64,000 nt of DNA, taken from the NCBI GenBank assembly GCA_963995525.1, contig OZ023214.1, positions 45,280,352-45,344,351 of the forward strand, written 5' to 3'. The notes beneath the pieces are model-generated. The model did not search any database and was not told where the DNA came from. It saw nothing but the letters and a program-made list of their open reading frames with translations. The stretch is from Escarpia spicata (Eukaryota; Annelida; Polychaeta; Sabellida; Siboglinidae). The position numbers and the translations under genes are program-made. Below, one piece after another: positions 1 to 39,251 of this stretch (its first letter is position 1; each line of letters opens with the position of its first letter).

Positions 1-2713
1 GAACACAGTCGCTGCTTGGTGTGATTCTGAGCACATGTGATGTGGTACTGCCAGTGGCACCAGTCACATCTCATCTGCAACAGATACATCTTTTATTCTA
101 CCGTAGCCATATTGCGAGACAATGTTTGGTATATATTGTCTATATGTACTGTATACGGCACGCTATATCTTATAAGTTTATATGTGCAGGTTTGTTTATC
201 TAGTTCAGTTGTTTTCCAAGTTATAGCAATATTATTTTTATTAATAATATTTATATTGTAGCATTTTAATAAATGGTAAATACTACTGAAGAGACATTTA
301 CTTAATAATAATAATAATAACTTTATTTATACATTAAAATCCAGAGTAGAACTCTGTTCAGTAGTGTTGACAATAGTCGTTAGAAATTATATGAAATAAA
401 TATTATAATAATACAAATAATATATATAAATACAAAACTGAACTAGAGAAATTAAATAGACTTTGGATGTAGAGTAGGTCTACCAGTATTTGGAATTTAG
501 TGTATAAATTTATAAATATTCAATTATGATTATGTCCAATTTCTCTTTGACAATGTCACTTTCTCACTCCTGCTGTAACAAGGGATCTGACAATGTAAGA
601 TCAAGTTTGAATTATAACATACACTGTATAATAGTATAGTTACAGATGTATGTGCCGGATGTCTACTTTGACTGCCACAGTGTCTGCAGCAGTAACTGGC
701 AGCACCTATCAATCATAAGTGCAACATTTGTAGTCTCCTTGGAACCGTTCTACAGGAGTTTATCTTTCACTTTATTGCATCATGTTTTTTACCGTGACAC
801 CATCTACGCTGTATTATGGAATGATACAAAATATAGGAATTTCCTTTAAAGTGCACACATATGCATGTTTACCAAGTTACAGTACTATTTACTATAAAAA
901 AATGATGAAATACTCATCTTTCACAGAATGCTAGTAGTTATATAAAGGACAAAATCCCACCAGAATAAAGGTAACCCTTTCATATATATTGGAAGAACTA
1001 AACAACAGACGATTGCAATACTCAGTGAGATGTCTATAAACCAGGAGTATATTGTGCATCTAGTGACATACCAGCTGGATTTGAACCAGCCACAAAACAC
1101 TGATATACTGCATTCGATTGTTGAAGTATACAAAGAAATTATAACTATGTATATGACGAGTGTGGACAAAATTAAGCTGTTTGATCGAGATATACTATGG
1201 AAGATATTTCCTATTTCTAAAATTGGTAACACGGAGTTATGCACTTGCTTCACCTGAACAAGACACTGTAAGAGCATGGTAAGACAAGACTAGTACATGA
1301 AACCAAATTCACACAGGTTTTATTCACAATATATTTTATTCATAATGCACACATATATACACAGCTATATAAATGAGTACATAACTATAGGCACCAGTGA
1401 ATCTACATACAGGTACATGACTAGCTTTCAAATGGTAATACCTAATTGCAGTGAGTGTTGCTGAATGCTTCCTGGAGATTGTGTTGGTGTTGCAGTGAAC
1501 AGGTCTGTCATTGGCTGAAGTACTAGGAGCATCGCCAGTGACAGTTATATTTGTCTCATTGACATTACACAAATTTCCAAACTTCATTCGTAAGTAAAAT
1601 TAAATAATACAAAAATATAACTGTTACAGTTTATCAGTGCACTTAAGGTGGCTGCATCAGCTAACATATGCTTCTTTTGAATTAATAATTTATAATATAA
1701 ATGTTGAAGATAAGCTAACCATTTTTTCTCAGAGTTTGCCTAAGACACTAAACAATACTCCAGACTAAAAAGAATTGATTTTTTATGTTGTTTAGAGATA
1801 TTTCAATGTGTTTAAAGACAATTAAAAATATGTCAAAAATCACCCTAAAATGGCATTTTATTTCATTTTGAGAAATTCCCCAAATGAAAAAATTGTATGG
1901 TTGTAAGTACAAACATGTTATTGACATTCAAACACGAGTGTTTTTGGTAAGTTTGATACAGCTTCATAAACATTTCGCTACAATATTGAAAGACAGCAAA
2001 AATCCGTACTGCATTTTTGGCACGACCCCTTCACCAAACATAAAACCATCCTGTGCAATTTTGGGTAAACACAAGTCACATATGCCAAGTTATGGCTTTG
2101 TAAGTATTGTAGTTTTTATAAGTAATACTTCCTGGTTGTTACTGATAATATAAGTGTCACCAGATGCTTTTTTATTTGCTTAGAAATGTGACTTTTTTAC
2201 TGGCTTGTGGCTTATTTCAACATGATTTGACAGACACTTCTATGACTGAGATTTCCCACCAAGGTTTTCCCGCTAAGTTGTCTCATGATATTGTGTTACG
2301 AAAGGCCACATGTTGAACTTGTTGTGGTAGACAAAATTGATTGACACCTGCTGGGGTCAGTCACGTCATTGCAAATGGCGGCTGAGGTCGGGCATTATCG
2401 GAGAATAAACAAAACTACCGCCAGTATTTGGTGATTTGACAGTGTGATGCATTTAGGTAATTATAATACAACAACATAGTGGCATGAGAATAACCAGACA
2501 ATATGATCTGCATTCATGGTGAACGAATTTATGTTTGAACTGGGCTGACGCACATGTGATCGTCACTATGGAAATATTGTCACTTTCCAAGAATTTGAAA
2601 AGGGTCTTTCCATAGACACACTAAAAATACTAGTTTTTAAAGGACGGATTGGTGACATATGGCGCTAGTGCCTTGGTTTTTTAATAGTACCACATGTTCA
2701 TACTGACACCTAC

Positions 2714-2781
2714 TAATGGCTATGCAGTTCAAACCTCAAGACACACATGTGTGTCTTGAGGTTTGAACTGCATAGCCATTA
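2714..2781. repeat. Perfect 68-bp palindrome
   Basis: The arms 2714-2747 and 2748-2781 are exact reverse complements with no spacer; the centre is acacacatgtgtgt. As single-stranded DNA or RNA this would form a 34-bp hairpin. No open frame or terminal-repeat motif of a known transposon is visible. It may be a tiny foldback element, a recent inverted duplication, or a sequencing or assembly fold-back artefact. Confidence 0.95.
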
Positions 2782-3212
2782 TAAGTGATGTCACATCCAT
2801 CTTCTGAATGCATGTTACCAGTTGATCCAGTTGCCCTGCAATCATAAAAAATACATTCATTAACATGAGTGTGCAATATTATACGAAACATCGTGCTGTG
2901 CAGTTTCTCTTAATGTATGCTGAATGGTTGAAACGAATAAATAGCTTTTGTGCAGAATGTGTAATGTTTCCCTTAAAACTGTCGTGCTGTTAGGATATCC
3001 AAGAACACACTCAGTTATATTATTGGAACTTACCTTTAAGCACCAGTTGGCTCTTTTACACATGGATACTGCATGGGCAGAAGATTTGCGACTAAAAAAT
3101 AGTGCATATGATGTGGTATTTTTATATATAAATATATATTATATATATATATATATGTTGTCACAAAAGTAAATTAAGACTTGCAGAAAACAATCAAGTA
3201 CAAGTATCAATG

Positions 3213-3278
3213 TGGCCTATTATATACAATAATATGGCCTATTATATACAATAATATGGCCTATTATATACAATAATT
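3213..3278. repeat. 22-bp tandem triplicate
   Basis: Three exact copies of a 22-bp unit beginning tggcctattatatacaataa follow each other. A short (TA)n tract lies just upstream at about 3126-3158. No coding potential is seen. Confidence 0.9.
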
Positions 3279-3987
3279 ATAAACAGTTGTAAAATATTAC
3301 ATTTCTATTAAATGAACTGTATATATATCAAGGGGGTTTACACATATTATTTAAATATTATGTACGACTCGTACTGATAGAAGTCCACATCAATAATGGA
3401 AAAATACATTATTTCATAGGTTATTTTATATTTCATTTGGTGGCTATGCTATGCCTGTGACACTACTACTAGTCAGTAGTCTGTCGACTCTATTCGACTA
3501 CGTGAGTATGTCTGTGACTGTGTGAGTATCACTACGGCTATGACTATGCTATGCTGCATGCACTATCCAATGTTAAGCCTATCAATACTACTACATTTAC
3601 ATCCTGGCATGCCTAATGGCTAATCTGTTGAGATAATGTAGGCATAAGATCTTAAACAAACTAATGCTACCCAATAGAATGAATATTTTACGTTGCAAAT
3701 GACAACATCATTCAATAATGTAAGCTTAGTTATTAATTTAACTTTTAAGGTCATCTGGACTTGAGCTTAACTTAGCCTTAGTCTTAGATACACTTTAAAT
3801 TGCCTTTGTAACGCACCTTTTTGTGACATACTTCGATGCCGCATAGCGTATCCTCCTCTTCCTGCTGTCATTGTTTGCAACCGTTGGATGGTGTACGCTA
3901 TTGTTAATGCAGTGCATGAGCTGCTCATAAAACATTTCTGCGTTCGTTTTAACACAACCCATACTGTTAGTTTAGGCAGTAAACGGA

Positions 3988-4135
3988 AATGACTGACTCG
4001 CGCCTGCGCAGAAACGTCACTCGGATATTATTTAACGGGGGTGCCGTGGGGTGGGAACGTAAACGTACCCAATGGCAACTAATGACAACAACTGCGCATG
4101 CGCAGAAACGTCACCCGGATATTATTTAACGCCGG
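3988..4135. promoter_or_regulatory. Duplicated CpG-rich motif with NRF1-like palindrome
   Basis: A motif containing gcgcagaaacgtcac followed by cggatattatttaacg occurs twice, about 103 bp apart. In the second copy it is preceded by the self-complementary core gcgcatgcgc, which matches the consensus of the NRF1 factor; the first copy has gcgcctgcgc. Such motifs are typical of CpG promoters. The nearest downstream gene starts at 5749, so this could be its upstream promoter with a 5'-UTR intron. That link is inference; a divergent unannotated gene is equally possible. Confidence 0.35.
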
Positions 4136-5748
4136 ATAAATGTAAGCGTCACAACGGTTACACGGTTGAGTGGGTCACACGGGGGTCTATTTACCAATGA
4201 CCTATATCAGTGATCATGCAGTAACTGCGTCATACCAGATTTCCACCACATATCATTTATGTATGTGCATTAAAGGAAGTGGTAGGTCGAGTGGTAGAAC
4301 ATCTCATCGTGGGTCGATGTTATCAGTATTCCACTACAAACCTTCGTTTCGATATTTGGGCAATTTCGTTCACCCCATATTGCCTTAGTCTTTTGGAAGA
4401 TACAGTATAGTATAAGGGGTTCGCCCCTTCTACTTGATGACTATGCGTTGAAGGTAGTAGAGGATCTTACGCCGGTGGTAAATCTGTAACCTGAAGTGGA
4501 CTCACTATGTCTAGAGATGGAAAACGCTGAAAATAGACAACTCCTACGCAATAAACATATGTTGTAATCTGTTCCAAGGTGAGTGAAAAATGAACTGCAT
4601 TTCCTGGACTACGCAGATGTAAAGCCAACAAAATGGCGATGAATTTACTCGTCTGCACACGCAGTGACCCGAGAGCACAGCTCTGAACTCGCGGCCTACT
4701 GACGCCCTGCGTTTGACTGAACCTCGGTTTAGTCGTTCCGACAAGGACCTGCATTGGCAGTGCAGATTAAATATTTGCCAGTCGCTACTTCAACCGATGT
4801 AGTATACTCATTCATTTATGTCACCAATTCAACAGGTAACGTGGCTTATATGATTCGCCTTCTGTGCATCACATGTTTTCGTACAGTAAGAGCTATTACT
4901 TAAATTTGGCAATCTAGATATTAGTAGTTACGTGTGGATTAGGACACGAAGAATGAGCGACGAACTCGGAGAAAGGGAGCAAATCCACCCCAGTGTCATT
5001 TCTCTGGTGGGTAGTTGGAGTACTGGAGGGCAGCCATAGCAATGATTTCCGGCTGGAAATGGAGCATTGAAATATTTCTGCAAGATAGCGAAACTAACTT
5101 CAGTGCCCCTGGTGAATAACCATGGAACTATGAAAGACAGCAAACGGGTGTTTGTGGCACAACATACTGCCTTTAATGATATGATATGTTCTTTATTAAT
5201 ATTAAATCCTACCAAAGCGTACGGCTAAATACGTCTCTCCACAAGCAACTGCTCAAATACTTTCCTGGAAGCTCTCCTAGCGGATATCGTTGTAGTTAGA
5301 AAGTGACCCAAGCGCTCCTGGCGACCGAAGCGCACCTAGCGATCAAATGTCTAAATAATGTCACGTAATATAGTTTACATAAACACTATCATCGGCTGTA
5401 ATTTCTGAGCAACATTACATTGTCACAGATGAACACATAAGTCATAAACACTGAATATGGCATCTGCCATTAGTCCTACAGTTATATTGCACAGAAACAA
5501 TGTTCCAGTGATTCACCGAGTGAATCCTGCCTGCACGACCACACATCGAGTGTGGTTCTAATAAAATAACGTCGTTTAGATGTGCCCGTGTGTTCATTTA
5601 TATCTGCCATCCAGTTGTTTGTTATGCCGCAAACAACAGTATTTTATTATCATGTTTGTGTTACCAAATTATTTATGTTTTCATGTTTGCGTTACCAAAT
5701 AAATGTTGATATTTCAGTTATGTGCTACACTATTATTTCAGATATATT

Positions 5749-33166
<27,418 letters not shown>

Positions 33167-33711
33167 TTGTGTCTCAAATCCACTGAAGTCTTCCGCTTCT
33201 GGTAATATATATTTATTTAGTGCGTCGTCTAATCAACTAATTTTGTTTATATTTAGGATGGCATTGTGTGTTCGGCATTTAATGTGTTAAAGTAATATGT
33301 AACTAGCGTGTTTCTGTTTAGCATTGTCTTCATCACGGACACAATTCCACCTGGTTTATCGCTCACTCAGACTAGATTGTTGCTCCACCGTGGAAAATAT
33401 AACATGTAACATTGACAAACAATGTGGAACACCCTTGAATGGATTGAAGATCCGGTTTCTTGGTTGTTATAATATGACATATGGTGCATGTTTACACGTT
33501 ATGTCCACGCTTTTGATTAATAAGAAGGACTTAAACAAGCTGTTACAAAAAATATTGTTGATCAAATACTTGACATTAATTAACGCCCATGTTGATATTT
33601 TGAACAAATCTCCGTTATTTGGTATATGGTCGAAGTTATTCCACAAGTCAAGGCCAATACGTCAATAGTGATCAAGAACTATTTGTTTGCTTCCATCATG
33701 TGTAGGCCATC

Positions 33712-33890
33712 GTCGTCTTTGACCGCCGAATAGTCTTCGCGCATTAATAGCAGCGTGGCTGGATGCTTCCCAGAGAAGTCGAGATGGTGTTCAATTGAAC
33801 AGGTCTGCCAGAGAGTAAAGTGTAAAGCGCTTTGAGCAGTCCTGAGGACTGGATACTGCGCTATATAAGAACTTACCTTTACCTTTACTT
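33712..33890 (-). repeat. Dispersed repeat, copy 1 (SINE-like)
   Basis: On the minus strand it reads taaggtaagttcttatatag cgcagtatccagtcctcagg and continues to aatgcgcgaagactattcg. The same sequence, about 90% identical by eye, occurs on the plus strand at 51957-52125 inside intron 2 of the non-alpha receptor gene. No tRNA boxes are obvious. Confidence 0.85.
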
Positions 33891-35164
33891 TACCGCCCCG
33901 GGTGTTGGTAGATAGATCAACTTTCATTGGTGATTGTCCCTCAGTCACAACGGTCATTCTGGGCTCCAGCGCAGCGGCGCATCCAAGAATTTCCCTTTGG
34001 GAGAAGGAAATACGTTACCCCGCATAACAAAGGTGGTGTGCATATCACCACATTTATTATTAATTTAACATTATTTTCTCAAATACACACAATTATTTTC
34101 TTGAAAATTCCAATGTGCTGACTTGCCCTATTTGCACCAATTCCTGTTTCAACGGCCACTGATCACATTCGGATTAACAAGATATTCTAGAACACCGGAT
34201 GATATGTTCTATGGATAAGGTTATGCAAGCTAGCGGTGAAGTCTCTTTTGTTCAAATAAAGAGGGTGTAATGAACACAATAACAAGAAGGAACAGGATGC
34301 AGTAAATGTACTTATTAAATATGGCATATTTGCAGATGTACTCCAAACACGGCAATGTGAAGACAGACGGTGGCGTGGCACAGCACCGGATTTAGGGCAC
34401 GGCAGACTGGCAATTGCCCAAGAGCCCCACAAATAAGCTAAGGTCAGCTGGCATTCCTGTCTGTGACCAAAACGGGTCAACACCACACGCTAGTCGTGCA
34501 GAGCTGATGTCAGTAAAGCGCTCATACAGGTATATCCTCAAATCAGAGACGTGCTGGCCAAAATTGCTGACGACCCGGATGCAGTACCTAACGCATGTTG
34601 CGAGGCAAATGGGTTACTTGAGCACATGTGTACGCTGAAGACAGGTATAATATCATGACCGGTCTTCTGATACAGTATTGTCGAGAGCAGGCTCCGAACG
34701 ACTATGACCCAGTGGTGTTTAATTGAGCGTAATTACAGTTTACGCTATTGTGCGTGCGTGCGTGCGTGCGTGCGTGCGTACGTGTGTATCTACTCGTTTC
34801 AATAATACTATGCTCTTTTTCGTTTGTCTGTCAATTCTGCCTCTGCAGACATATAGTCTGAAATAAATTATACGTGATGCAGATGTGTATTCTAAATTGA
34901 AAAGGTGTATTTTGCGGTGACGTCCCTATCGTAGTAGATAGGGAGGAGTGAGAACTATTGTGATACGCACCCTGTCAACCATTGCCCAAGGGCCACCACA
35001 GTCCTAAATACGGCGCTGGTGTGGCGACAGACGACGGTGGGACATCCAGTGTCTACCTGTTTGCAAACGTTAGTCTGGTATACTGACCCATCCATACACA
35101 GGCGGACCAGTTTGCCTTTAAGCCGTTTAAAATGCACTCGAAAATGGGGAAAAGATTGGGATAT

Positions 35165-35445
35165 GCACTTTAATGCTACATAGTGCAATGTAATATCCCA
35201 GCCAATGCCACTTTATCATTCTTAAGGAGAAATCTGAAATCTTGTCGGCACGTACTAAAAGAAAGAGCATATGTCACTTGTTCGCCCCATTCTAGAATAC
35301 GGCTGCACAGTATTGGACCAACACGTATAAAAAGACATAAACACACTCGAGAAAATACAGAGAAGAGCAGCCCGCTTTGTCAAAGGCGACTACAATTATA
35401 CTTGTAATTCCAGACACACAGACTTGTCAACAACGACACTCCTAG
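35165..35445 (+). mobile_element. LINE C-terminal remnant
   Basis: The plus strand gives ATLSFLRRNLKSCRHVLKER AYVT and, after a one-base shift, LVRPILEYGCTVLDQH, then LEKIQRRAARFVKGDYNYT. This is the 'FLRRNL...ILEYA..VWDP...LE.VQRRAARF' segment of Jockey/CR1-type LINEs. It lies just beyond the alpha subunit's stop codon. Confidence 0.8.
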
Positions 35446-35528
35446 ATTTCTGTTGGAAGTAGACGTGTGTGTGTGCGTGCGTGCGTGCGTGCGTGCGTGG
35501 TGTGTGTCGTGTGTGTGTCTTCCATTTC

Positions 35529-38500
35529 CTAGGTGCGTGTGAGTGGCTTCCGGTAGTCGTAGAGCGCAGGCGCACGAAGCAATAGGCCCATTCCGCCGAG
35601 AACGCAGACGATGACGTAGGTAATGAGGAGGATGCGGTCTATGACGAGTGCCGCGTACTTCCACTCGTCACGTACCTACAACAAACACCTTCCACTCGTC
35701 ACGTACATGCAACGCACGTCACGTACCGGTGACAGGCAATTTTACTAGTCACGTACCTGTAAGACAAACGTAATTTCAATCGTCCCGCCCTATAAAACAA
35801 ACTACTTCCACTCGTCACGAACCTGTAATACACAGGTAATTACATTCGTCACGTACATGTAACCAAGGATTCTTTCATTTATGCTAACATATCAGCCGGT
35901 AGATGGCGGCCCACTCATGCCGCTAGGAGCTAGTAGTGAACTGTCCGTGGAAGGGTCTATACTGCGGTTAGGAGCTAGAAGTAGGCAAGTGAACAGTAAG
36001 TGAATCTGCAAATTGGAGTTGAAAGATTTCGCCTGTTCGAGTAACAACGTTAATGCCAAAATTAATATGCTATGCGGCCCTCTATTGTGTTTGTTAGACA
36101 TATATGAATCGTAGCAATATATACCCCCTGAAGTATGCAGCAAAAATATATACTTGACGTGAACAATTATTATTAGTCGATATCTCAGCGTCAAACATAA
36201 CGTCAAAATGTTAACCTATGGAACTGTGAACTATGTCATCGTCAATGAATATCACCTCTGCCGCCGCCATGTCGTCATCGTCATCACTTCTAATATCACC
36301 ATAGCTCTACTTCAGGGCGACGAACAACGACACGACTTACCCGCTTCGAGTCGTTCTCTCCGCCCAAGTGTTTGGCGATGAACGTGGCCCCCTCAAGCGC
36401 TTTGCGGGCGTTCGGCGGCATGTGGTTGTGCCGGCGGTCGCCACAAGCGTCACAGAAGCTGCTCATGTTGACGCTCCGGCCCTGCAGGCCAACAAATGTT
36501 GACGCCATGTTGTGTCCCGATGACGTCGACGGAATGTTGTGACCAGAATCTGATGACGTCGACGCCGTGTCCGGCGTCACGTGATGCGGGCTCTTGTACA
36601 TGTGGCTCAAGTCCGGCAGCTCGCTGTGAGCGGTCGACCTAAGGGGAATGTGAAGGTCAAATGTCGAATCTAAATCTGAGTTTTATTTATTGTTCATTTG
36701 TAGAGTCTTGCATACAGATCAGCACGATCGAACGCACGGAAGCACTTACCCCACACACATCAACTCACACCAACACACGCACGCACGCACGCACGCACGC
36801 AAGCATGCACGCACACACGTATATATTACACACTGAGTAGGATGTATATCCTTCCTCGAAATTGATGTTCTCCTTTTTCACAACTTTAAAGTTTAACGCA
36901 CCGCGTGTCAGATGTCATCGGGACCCTTCTTCACGTTGTTGGTTGTGGGATTTCAGGGTTATTTAAACTGTACAATTGTGAAAAGAAGGCAACTCGAATT
37001 AATTTGTTTCAATTTTTTAAAATAAATATTTTCAAGTATATAAACCCCTTCCTCATTCATCACTGACCAATCAAATGCGTTGTCTTCATCCGGGTCGTCG
37101 CCGATGTCCGGGAGGTGCATGCAGAGCAGACGCGGCAGTATCTCGAGGAATATCCTTCTCGTGAGGCGCGGCATCTTGGGCTTGCTCGTCGACCGGAAGT
37201 TGACGTTGAGCGTGATGACGGACGAGAAGATGGAGATGGAGAGAAGGACAGACGTGAAGAGGATGTACTTGCCCATCAGTGGAATCGTCAGGGACGTCGC
37301 CGGCACGATCTCCATGAGGAGCAGTTGGAAGATACTCAGAGAGAGGAGGATCGAGATGCACAGGGAGATCTGGCAACATTCAGTTAATTCGTCGTACGGA
37401 TCAGCACGTCGGGGTTAGGTGCTAATTATGACGATTAACAAGTATTTTTATTACAGAGGCTGAACACACTGCATAAACTATTAACATACATCTGGACACA
37501 AAAGAACCGGATACACGATGGGCAAACGAGCTGAGGAAGCAGCTTTAACTGGTCTCGCAGACTGTGGAAGACGAGAGTGAGCACGATACCTTCTCTCCTG
37601 CGTCCGACGGCATATAGAAGCCGAGGATGGTGAGAGAGTTGATGGAGATGCAGGGGATGAGGAGGTTGATGGTGTAGAAGAGAGTCTTGCGGCGCAGTGT
37701 CAAGTTGAACGTGATGTCCGGGTAGCACGCCTCGCAACACGGGTATTTGACAATGTTCTTCTTGGCGCTCGCGTTCAGCAAGTCCCACTCGACACTACGA
37801 TGGAAGTCTACGAGGTCGACAGCCGAATCTATGACGTCCAGCTCAGCGACACCCAGTCTCTCCTGCCAGATGTGGGACAGATCTACCTGAAGACAGACGG
37901 GAAGAGGCGGGGGAGGATGGGTATAATGTTTAGTGATAGTTAGCCAGACGGCGTCGTAGTCACGACGAAATATGTATTTTCATGCTAAATGTAATTACAG
38001 TTAGCATGGACATCTACATTCTCCTGTTTACATGTCAATATATTATGTTTACTTTAACATCGTGTTATATGTAATTTATATAGTGTATACAGCATGATAC
38101 GTATAGATTGTATAATTGAACAATTAAGCCTGCATTATTTTATAATTATGCACGTATAGCTATACCATATGATTTAGACAAGTTCGTATTATACATGTCA
38201 GGCCTTACGATCTTGATCGAAGTATGGGTCTGTCTCCTACCATGAGGTGCATGCTTCGTGCAAACGCACAACGTGATTCAATGAGGCTTTACGTTACCCG
38301 GCAGCTTTGCTAAGCATAAGGTATTCGTGATGTAAGTGGAGGGATGACCAGGTTAACCATAGCTGTCCTTCTCTCTGCACTAGTGAACACAGTAGTTCTG
38401 GAAACGCAACAATGAGTACAACGTCAACTAAAACCGAATGATCTCAGAGGCACGGGAACGGAAAGGAATGTACCTGGGTGAGTTACTAAACCCTACGCAA

Positions 38501-39190
38501 GAGATACGAATGAAACAAAGAACTTGATGTCAAGTGCTAAGTCACATACCAGGACCGTGCTATAGAACGAAGACTTGAACTTCGTGCGACAGTGCTAAGT
38601 CACGTACCAGGACCGTGCTATAGAACGAAGACTTGAACTTCGTGCGACAGTGCTAAGTCACGTACCAGGACCGTGCTATAGAACGAAGACTTGAACTTCG
38701 TGCGACAGTGCTAAGTCACGTACCATGACCATGTCGTAGGACCAAGACCCGAACTTCATGTGACATTTCTGGATGTCAAATGGGAAGAACTCGACATCCA
38801 TCTCGCAGAAGCTCTTGAAGATGACCGGCGGCTCCCACTGCACGGTGCCAGAATAAGACAGGGTCGCCTTCGTCTTGATGGTCACTGTGTAGTCACCGTC
38901 GGCGCTGTCGGACAAACACACCAATGTAGTCGTGACGTCACTGGGTAGTTATGTGTAGTCATGGACGTCATTCAGTCTAATTTCTTCCTCTGCCAAAGTC
39001 CTGCAAACATTACTTCATTGCGATTATAATTTCGTCTGAGTTAATTTGCATTCATAGCTACCTCAATTCGGTGCCTAAATGTGAAAGAACATGATTTATT
39101 GAGTAGGGATTTTTTAAATCACAACATAATTAGTGGAAGCCATTGGTAGCACACACGCACGCGCACACGTACGCACACACACACACACGT

Positions 39191-39251
<61 letters not shown>

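Larger units (their letters stand above)
1..5740. other. No gene recognised; AT-rich sequence with small repeats
   Basis: No open frame here has a recognisable domain or a convincing exon chain. A short frame at 1030-1257 (+), 75 codons, is open but without recognisable similarity. A possible terminal exon with a good acceptor (ctttcacag) at about 925 would end at a stop after 13 codons; both are too weak to call. The stretch holds the palindrome, the 22-bp triplicate and the duplicated CpG motif listed separately. The last few hundred bases could be promoter and 5'-UTR of the gene starting at 5749, because an acceptor-like tattatttcag ends at 5741, eight bases before its start codon. Confidence 0.5.
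33167..35528. other. Intergenic region between convergent genes, repeats only
   Basis: This is the space between the 3' ends of the HEPN-LRR gene (+) and the nAChR alpha gene (-). It contains a dispersed repeat at 33712-33890, a LINE remnant at 35165-35445 and two GTGC tracts (34751-34783 and 35468-35500). A sequence of the type 'ccggatttagg...gcccaagagcc' at 34384-34425 has an inverted relative at 34975-35030, probably tails of a dispersed repeat. Open frames of up to 114 codons (33324-33668) have no recognisable similarity. Confidence 0.5.

Noticed and set aside
1030..1257. 75-codon frame MSINQEYI...
   Set aside because: Protein-like composition, but no recognised similarity or splice chain; not called as a gene.
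4264..4345. tRNA-derived SINE
   Set aside because: The stretch ggtcgagtggtagaacatct resembles an A box, but the B box (gggtcgatgttat) is poor and no cloverleaf could be drawn.
37086..37418. Frames on both strands over the alpha receptor exons 6-7 region
   Set aside because: Shadows of the true minus-strand exon 37369-37068, which contains TM2-TM3.
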